Assembly: GCA_038503035.1 (NCBI GenBank)
Contig: JAVSML010024420.1
Span: 124,001-188,000, forward strand
Source: Crocodylus rhombifer
Lineage: Eukaryota > Chordata > Crocodylia > Crocodylidae
DNA: 64,000 nucleotides
Direction: 5' to 3'
In this document: positions 57,343 through 64,000 of the stretch, piece by piece
Numbering within the stretch: the stretch's first letter is position 1
Layout of the letters: every line of letters starts with the position of its first letter
The notes under the pieces: model-generated
What the model was told of the DNA's origin: nothing
Database searches by the model: none
The model's input: only the letters and a program-made list of their open reading frames with translations
Program-made: the position numbers and the translations under genes

Positions 57343-58061
57343 TACTACTACTACAAGGGATGGATCTCCAGTCAGGCCAAATGGAGCTGTAAAAAGCCAG
57401 GACCTGCTTTGATAAATCTTTAATATTTCTAGTACAGCATTCAAAAAATTTGCTTCCAAACAGCGATTACTTGTTTCACTAAAACAAGTAATAAATAAAA
57501 TCAATTCTCATTAAATAGAACTCCCCCCCACCAACTTCCCTACCTTAAGATGCCTTAAAAATGAAAATATATCTTTGTATAGGTAGCCTTTCTGGAAATG
57601 CAGTGGTTAGCTAAGCTTTATGCCCTTTCTTCTCTTAGCTGTGACATAAGGAATATGTTTGTTATACCAAAAGTTGCAAAGCATCATAACAAACAAGACT
57701 TAAGTTAAAACAGCCTCAGAATTACTCTAAGTTATACTAGGGGCTGCACAGTGTCTAGTAGATCAAATACAGACATCACAAAGCCCTCAACTGTTTCTGT
57801 TCCAGTGGTAGAATAGAGGAATTGAAAAAAAAAAAACCAGTCAATACAGGAAGGTCCACAATGCATTCTGAACGACACTGGCATGCTGTCGAAGAACTTC
57901 CTTTTGTAGTCTTCATGCTGTCTTCTGTACTCAGGTGGACTCTAATTGAGCTCCAATTACTTTTTAGATTTGTATCCTTCAGAGGTTAGTTTTTTGTATT
58001 CAGACCCTATTGGTATATTCAGTATGAAACCTGACATCATATCAGCTGTATAGCAAACAAA
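57343..58061. other. No feature recognised
   Basis: AT-rich spacer; no motif seen. Confidence 0.5.
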
Positions 58062-58063
58062 TA

Positions 58064-58482
58064 CAGTATAACTTCATTAATCTGGATCTTGAAAATCAGG
58101 AATTCTCAAAAATCCAGCACTTATTAAACTTCCCCCTTTGCTCCCCCAGACACAGAGTGGGAATCTTGCACATGGCAGTTGCCGCCACCATGCAACACCC
58201 TGCGCTACCACTCTGTGTCCAGCCGTTGCTCCGGGACTAGCCGCCGCTCCCTTCCACTGCCCCCCCAGATGCAGAGGGGGAAGTTTGCATGCAGTAGCTG
58301 CCACCTCCATCCACCACCCCACTCTGCATGCGGCCTCTGCTCTGGAACTGGCCACCACTACCCCCCATTATCTCCACTCCTGCTCTGCAGCCAGCTGATG
58401 CTCTGGTTTAAAAAAAAATGGAATTTTTAAATTTTTGGAAGGTGCTCGGTCCTGAGCGTGACAGATTTATGAAGTTATACTG
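58064..58482. mobile_element. pogo/Tigger-like MITE (Tc1/mariner), 419 bp
   Basis: The inverted ends cagtataacttcattaatct and agatttatgaagttatactg match at all but one position. TA precedes the left end (58062-58063); the right flank is AA, one substitution from TA. Internally, a GC-rich segment of about 120 bp (cccccagacacagagtggga, cccccagatgcagaggggga) is duplicated. No transposase. Confidence 0.85.
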
Positions 58483-58484
58483 AA

Positions 58485-59700
58485 TGTATCTGAAGCCTGA
58501 CCTCATAAAACAGAGCATGCAACTTCACCTCAACTCACAGAGACTACTTCTTCAGAGGGGAAGTCTATCCTAATAAAGCCTAAACCTTAATTAATGGATA
58601 CATTTCCAGTTAATGTATAGAAATGTGATGTGCAGAAAAAATATTTTTAAATCCAACTGCCTTAAAGCAGGTTCATACAAAATTATAATTTTCATTCATG
58701 GAACATTTTTTTTCTACAGGACACCACCTGTCAAATGCAGACTATGAGCCATGTTATAAGTGCCCACTAACTGGAACAGAGGGCAAGGGTTTTCAATGCT
58801 AAAGTATCTTTTGAATCCCAATACAGTCATGCTCTCAGTTCACACTAAATGATACATGGTTTGTTCAGCAAAGAAAGTATATAGTAGAACACAGTTTCTT
58901 CAACAGAGCAACACACAGGAATCATGTTTGGGCTTCCTTTATCCCAAAAGAATCATTAACCAAAGCAACAATCTTCACAGATTTTCCTTTTGGAGCCCCT
59001 ACTGACTATGAACATTGTTCCCAGGCAGCAAAAATTCTGAAGTCATAGTTACACCTGTGATTCACCATTTTAAGAGGTTAACCCTTCATAGATGGGCCAC
59101 TGAGAAGTAGTTAACACAGACAAAAATTTGGTTTGGCCCAACTTTAAGGCATATTTCATTTCAACTATCTTGAAAGTCCACGCTAGTAAAAGAAAAGCTT
59201 TTAAAAATGAGATAAGTTCTAAAACAAAGGACTCCTGAGGGGGGTTAACTATTTCAACTAGCAATATTTTTAAAATTGCAAATGCTCATTATTATTTAAT
59301 AAGAGCATAAAACTAATTATGTTAGTCTTTAGAGAATCTTTGACAAGGAAAGGTAGTGAGTAGAAGATGTTAGGGTTTCTGAGGGTTATCTGTGTTTGTC
59401 GGGACCTTTTTAGAGAGTCATGTTTTCATAATTTATTCGTTTTCATTTGTGTCTTTGCATGTTATATTGAATCAGAAAGAGACAACAGTTGGTGGTATTT
59501 TTTTTAAATTGCAAATAGTACTTCCTATAAAACAGACATTAGAAAAGGTATGCTAATTACATGAATATTATCTTGTATTTATTTTAAAAATTAAACCATT
59601 CATACAGATTAACTAGATTAGATTAGTAGCAACATAAATGGTTTTCAAGAAACAGTGTGAAAAGTGAGCATGGCTTTTGAACTCCGCCCCCCCAATAAAA
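58485..59700. other. No feature recognised
   Basis: AT-rich sequence without motifs. Confidence 0.5.
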
Positions 59701-59712
59701 AATAAAAAAGAT

Positions 59713-61530
59713 TATGCTCATCATTTTTGAAAATTCATGGTGATTAGGAGAGGTCCAAGATGACTGGAAAAGGGCAAACATAGTGACCATATTTAAGAAA
59801 GGGAAAAAGAAGGATCCAGGAAACTACAGACCAGTCACCCTTACCTCAGTCCCTGGAAAAATCATGGAGCAGATCCTCAAGGAATCCATTTCTAAGCACA
59901 TGGAGGAGAAAACAGTGATAAGGAACAGTCAGCATGTATTCACCTGGGGCAAGTCATGCCTGACCAACCTGATTGCCTTCTATGATGAGGTGAGTGGCTC
60001 TGTGGATTCAGGGAGACCAGTGGATGTGGTGTACCTTGATTTTAGCAAGGCTTTTCATACAATCTCCCACAACATACTTGCAGGCGAGCTAAGGAAGCAT
60101 AGGCTGGATGAATGGACTGTAAGGTAGATAGAAAACTGGCCGAAACATCTGGCTCAGAGGGTAGTAATCAATGGCTCGATGTTTAGTTGGCACCCAGCAT
60201 CAAATAGAATGCCCGAGGGACCAGATGGGTCCTGAGGCCACTTTTGCTCTATGTCTTTCTTCATCAACAACCTGGAAGATGGCATAGAGTGCACCCTCAG
60301 CAAGTTTGTAAATGACACCAAAGTGGGGAAAGGAGTAGATAAGCTGGAGGGTAAGGCTAGAATTCAGAGTGACCTAGACAAATTGGAGACCTAGACCAAA
60401 AGAAACCTCATAAGTTTCAACAAGGATAAGTGCAAAGTCCTGCACTTAGAATGAAACAGTCCCATACACCAGTACAGGGTGGGAGCTGACTTGCTGGGAA
60501 GCAGCTCTGCAGAAAAGGACTGGGGGTTACAATGAACAATAAGCAGAATATAAGCCAATGTGCCCTTGTTGCCAAGAAGGCTAACGGCACACTGGGTTGC
60601 CTAGGTATGTGTGTTGGCAGTAGGTAATAGGAATTGATTATTCCCCTCTATTCAGCACTGGTATGGCCACATCTGGAGTACTGTGTTCAGTTTTGTGGCC
60701 CCCACTACAAAAAGGATATGGACAAATTGGAGAGAGTCCAGCAGACAGTGAAAAAAAAATGGTGAGGAGGTTAGGGAACATGACTTATGAGGAAAGATGA
60801 AGGGAGCTGGGCTTTTTTAGTCTAGAGGAGAGGAGACTTAATAGCAGCCTTCAACTACCTGAAGGGGGGTTCAAAAGAGGATGGAACTAGACTATTCTTG
60901 GTGATGGCAGATGACAGAAGAAGGATCAACCATCTCAAGTTGAAGCAAGGGAAGTTTAGGTTAGATATTAGGAAGAATTTTCTCACTAGGAGGGTAGTAA
61001 AACACTGGAACAGGTTACCAAGAGAGGTGGTGAAACCTCCATCCTTGGAGGTTTTCAAAACCCAGCTAAACAGAGCTTTGGCTGGGATGATCCAATTGGG
61101 GATGGTCCTGCTTTGAGCAGGGGTTGGACTACATGATCTCCTGAGGCAGTATACAAATTGACTGGGAGTTCAGGGTGGAGAGCAGCAGGGAATAGGCGAT
61201 GCTCTTTTTACCAGAGCACCCCTTGGAATAACCAGGAACAATGGCCATAAGATGATTTAGGTTGGACATCAGAAAGAACTTCTTCATGGTTAGGGTTGCC
61301 AGAATCTGGAATGGGCTTCCAAGGGAAGTGGTGCTCTCCCCTACCTTGGGGGTGGTCTTCAAGATGAGACTGAACAAGCACCTGATGGGGTCACATGACC
61401 CCAGCACTTTTTCCTGCCACTGGCAGCGAGTCAGACTTGATGATCCATTGTGGTCCCTTCCAACCCTAGCATTTATGAATCTATAAGGTCCCTTCCAATC
61501 CTAACTTTATATATTCCTATGATTCTATAA
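59713..61530 (+). mobile_element. CR1 LINE fragment, split near its 3' end by another CR1
   Basis: 5'-truncated CR1 with RT blocks DDWKRANIV (about 59758), FKKGKKKDPGNYRPV (59789), QHVFTWGKSCLTNLIAFYD (about 59930), VVYLDFSKAFHTISHN (about 60030) and a degraded FVND in place of FADD (about 60304). The C-terminal RRRINHLKL and HWNRLPREVV sequence follows (about 60915-61035). Its 3' UTR is interrupted after 'catgatctcctgagg' (about 61146). The remainder, 'aggtcccttccaatcc' to cctatgattctata, lies at 61485-61530. Confidence 0.9.
61147..61484 (+). mobile_element. CR1 3' end of a different subfamily, nested in the preceding CR1
   Basis: Contains the C-terminal [21 protein letters not shown] and RLNKHLMG segments (about 61262-61390), followed by its own 3' UTR and a terminal 'catttatgaatctata'. 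Its sequence differs from the equivalent part of the host CR1 (60960-61100), so it is a separate, younger insertion and not a tandem duplication. Confidence 0.85.
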
Positions 61531-61840
61531 GGTGTGAACACTAAAGATATTCTTCATATATTATCATGTAAAATGACTATCCTTTTTTGCTCAGGTATAA
61601 ACCTTCACCTTGTACCTGAAAACCAGCTGAAGAAAATGAGAGAGTGTGAGGAAGTCGTCTCCCTAAGGCTCTGGAAATTTTACTACAGGAGACATGGCAA
61701 TTAATGCTACCACCATTCCCTCCTTTCCTCTGCCCTCCAGGATCAAACTTCTGGACAGATGGGGAGGCCCCTTCCCCAACTCTATGTTGGACTGGGCTGG
61801 TAAGCTGGGTTGGCCCAGTACTTGATCCAACATATCAGGT
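61531..61840. other. No feature recognised
   Basis: Short spacer after the CR1 tail; no motif seen. Confidence 0.5.
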
Positions 61841-61849
61841 ATAACCTGG

Positions 61850-62265
61850 CACACTGCTCTGGTTGCAGCACACTAAGTCTGACTCTACACACTGGTACTA
61901 GAGCCATGTGCTATGTTAGACCCATTGCACTTAGTTTTGGACTGCATGCTGGCTCCAGAGCCGCATGCTAGATCAAAACCGGAAGCACAGCATAGTTCAG
62001 GCACCAGCACTGGTATGATCAGGTCCACTGTGCTGCTCTGTCTCAGGTGCCAGCGTGGCCAGATCAGGCCCACTGCTCAGCACTGGCCCAAGCACTGGCA
62101 GAACCAGGCATGCTATGCAGGTCTGACCACAGCACCAGTCTGGCATTAGGGATGGCACACATTGCTTAGCCCCCACATGGATCTCAACTCCTAAATGCTA
62201 GTCCCAGCATGTAGATCCCAGCCACCATGTTCAACCCCTCAGCACTGGAGATGCCACCATTACCT
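61850..62265. repeat. Diverged minisatellite-like repeat, possibly the core of an old DNA element
   Basis: Loose repetition of words such as gatcaggtccactg (62017) and gatcaggcccactg (62062), 45 bases apart, with 'gcactgg' and 'ccagagcc' variants around them. No inverted ends were found. It resembles the GC-balanced repeated cores of the hAT-like elements in this window. Confidence 0.45.
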
Positions 62266-63125
62266 GTACTCTAAAGTAAGAGATTTTTTTCCTTCTAGGT
62301 ACATTATCAAAATAGGGGCATGTTATATGAAAGAAAACATATCTTACCAAAGACTGAATCTGAGGTTGAGTTTGAACTGAAATGATAAATGCCAGAAAAT
62401 TCCCAACCACCCACAAATTTCCATTTTAGTAAACTGCTGATTTACACCAATTGATCTGCCACTACTAAAAATTAAAAGGGTAAAAATATAACAGCCTGCG
62501 CTTAAGAAAACAATACACACATTGTACATTACCATAATTTAAAACAATTTCACACAATTTAACAATATTTACACCTAATGGGCATGAACTAAAATCAAGT
62601 GGGATAAAACCACACAAGTCAATGGTTTCAATCAAGAACTGATCAGTACAATCCTGTAGACAGACAAAACTCCTGTTTCCCTGATCTAATGGGAGTCAAT
62701 ATTAGTTTTGACCTCTGTCATATCTTCAGTGTTGAGCTATTTCTGGCTGCATCTACATTATACACTTATAACAAATTTCACATTGGTAAAACAGTACTCC
62801 CTACTGGTAACAAGAGCATAAGGGGTATTGTAGACAAGGCACTAGCAGTTGCTAGTGTTTTACTCACTGTGGCACCTAGACTTTCAAAATATAGTACAAA
62901 GCCTCATTCTGGTGAAAGGGAACACCACTAGGAGTGAAAAAGGAGTTCTCAGCTCATAGTCCATTCAGTCCTCAGTCTCATATGCCAGGTTGCAAATCTC
63001 AACTATCACTTAGTTCTAATTACAACAGACAGATCCAGAGGGAGTGTGATAGTACTCCTGCTTTCAAGACCCCACCATACAATCAGCACCCAGGGACATA
63101 TTTAAGACCCCAAAGCAGGTAAGAA
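62266..63125. other. No feature recognised
   Basis: AT-rich sequence without motifs. Confidence 0.5.
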
Positions 63126-64000
63126 TTAGGCTTGTGCAAAGTGGCTAGTATTCGCTTTGGATTTGGATTCGGCCGATTCAGGGGACAGCGATTTGATTCG
63201 ATGATTCGAATCACTGTCCTGAATCGATTTGGCCGAATCTCTGAATCACCCAGGCCCATTTTCTGCCCGCTCTCCCAGACCAGCAATGGCTGCCCCACCC
63301 ACCCCAGCTCCTGACACATTGGGAAAAAAAAAAGCACCACCTCACCAGGTGCTACTGCTGCCCCCCCCCCACTACCCCATGCTGCACAAGGGGCTCTGCA
63401 TGAGCCTCCTGACTCCCCTGCAGTACCCCCCCCATGGCTGCCCTGCCCACCCGAGCTCCGGACCTTTAAAGGAAAAACAAATGAACGAGAAAAACCCCTG
63501 GACTCACCATTCCTACACTGCAGGGGGCAATCCCCGCTGTCCCCCTCTGTGCACAAGCCCTTTGAAGCCCTGAAGCTGCCACAGGATCTGGCAAGTCCTG
63601 GGGTTTCAGGACTCAGGGTTTTTTTCCTTAAAGGGCCGGAACTGGAGCAGGTAAGGCAGCTATGGGAGGGGCTGGAGGAGCAAGGTGGGTTGGTGCGGCT
63701 CATGGCAGACCCCCCTTGCAACGGGGGACAGCAGGAGGCAGTGGGGATTGCCCCCCCCCATTCGGCAGCACCCAGTGAGTGGGGGGGTTTTAAACCACCA
63801 GAAGCTGGGGAAGGTGGGAGAGCCATGGGGACAGGGCTGGGGTAGTAGGCAGGGATGGGGGCTGGTAAGGGCCCTCCCATGGTCCCCTTTCCCCCCTGCA
63901 GCCCCCCTCCCCCACCCCTACTTACTGGCTCTGGCTCCCTGCTGCAGCAAACAAGCACTGTCCAAATCATCGAAGCTTTCCAAATCTTTTCCAAAGATTT
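63126..64000. mobile_element. Left part of a DNA repeat with subterminal palindrome; runs off the window
   Basis: It begins near 'ttaggcttgtgcaaag' and carries a long imperfect palindrome at about 63166-63240 built from gattcggccgattc and gatttggccgaatc, with the centre near ttcgatgattcgaa. A GC-rich core with C- and G-runs follows (63280-63930). The last bases (atcgaagctttccaaatc) return to the same gattcg-type sequence and look like the approach to the right end. The 303-residue open frame on the minus strand here is low-complexity and not a gene. Confidence 0.6.

Noticed and set aside
63083..63994. 303-residue open frame on the minus strand
   Set aside because: It lies in a GC-rich, C/G-run-containing repeat core, is dominated by Gly, Pro and Ser, and has no domain or splice support. 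Length is explained by low stop-codon frequency.
1..64000. CRISPR arrays, operons or bacterial defence genes
   Set aside because: No regularly spaced repeats of CRISPR type and no prokaryotic gene organisation; introns, LINEs and ERVs mark this as vertebrate DNA.

Overview
This is vertebrate nuclear DNA, almost certainly from a sauropsid and most likely a crocodilian. That assignment is inferred from several CR1 LINE copies ending in the ATTCTAT-type 3' tail, class I (gammaretrovirus-like) endogenous retroviruses, many short non-autonomous DNA transposons, and one exon that reads clearly as protocadherin-11. The window holds one host coding exon and roughly 20 kb of recognisable transposable elements. 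The rest is AT-rich sequence without recognisable genes. No prokaryotic features, CRISPR arrays or operons are present.

Host gene: on the minus strand, 26647-27230 is the first coding exon of PCDH11X (delta-1 protocadherin). A polypyrimidine tract and AG acceptor precede it, a Kozak-like ATG lies at 27186, 180 codons follow, and a GT donor falls in phase 0. It encodes the signal peptide, cadherin repeat EC1 and the start of EC2. No other exon was found, so nearly the whole window is probably intron of this gene.

Layout: 1-4401 is the 3' part of an endogenous retrovirus (ERV-1: PR end, RT, RNase H, IN, env scrap, 3' LTR). 4421-5199 is a GGCTAGGG-ended DNA transposon. 5203-8475 is a long, decayed CR1. 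10535-12174 is a hAT-like element with a perfect 8-bp target duplication. 13301-22440 holds three more GGCTAGGG elements, a TAA-flanked MITE and an L1-like endonuclease fragment. 25.6-28.5 kb has a SINE-like head, two MITEs and the PCDH11X exon. 28903-30418 is a GGCTAGGG element split by a CR1. 33.08-34.84 kb is CR1. A 10-N assembly gap lies at 36972-36981. 37.9-41.87 kb is a non-CR1 LINE whose C-terminus still shows a C2H2 finger. 42.24-44.82 kb is CR1 split by a hAT-like element. 48086-52870 is ERV-2 (5' LTR, gag, pro, pol; truncated at the integrase). 56.4-57.34 kb is a GC-rich unclassified insertion with a (TAC)n tail. 58064-58482 is a pogo/Tigger-like MITE. 59.7-61.53 kb is CR1 split by another CR1. 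63126 to the end is the start of a palindromic DNA repeat.

How it fits together: every retroelement with a readable orientation (two ERVs, six CR1 pieces, the other LINE, the L1-like piece) lies on the plus strand, antisense to PCDH11X. This is the usual pattern for long-term survivors in an intron. All the retroelement genes are broken. I found no convincing new functional system; the most informative structures are the DNA-transposon families that can be defined from within the window by their termini, target duplications and nesting.
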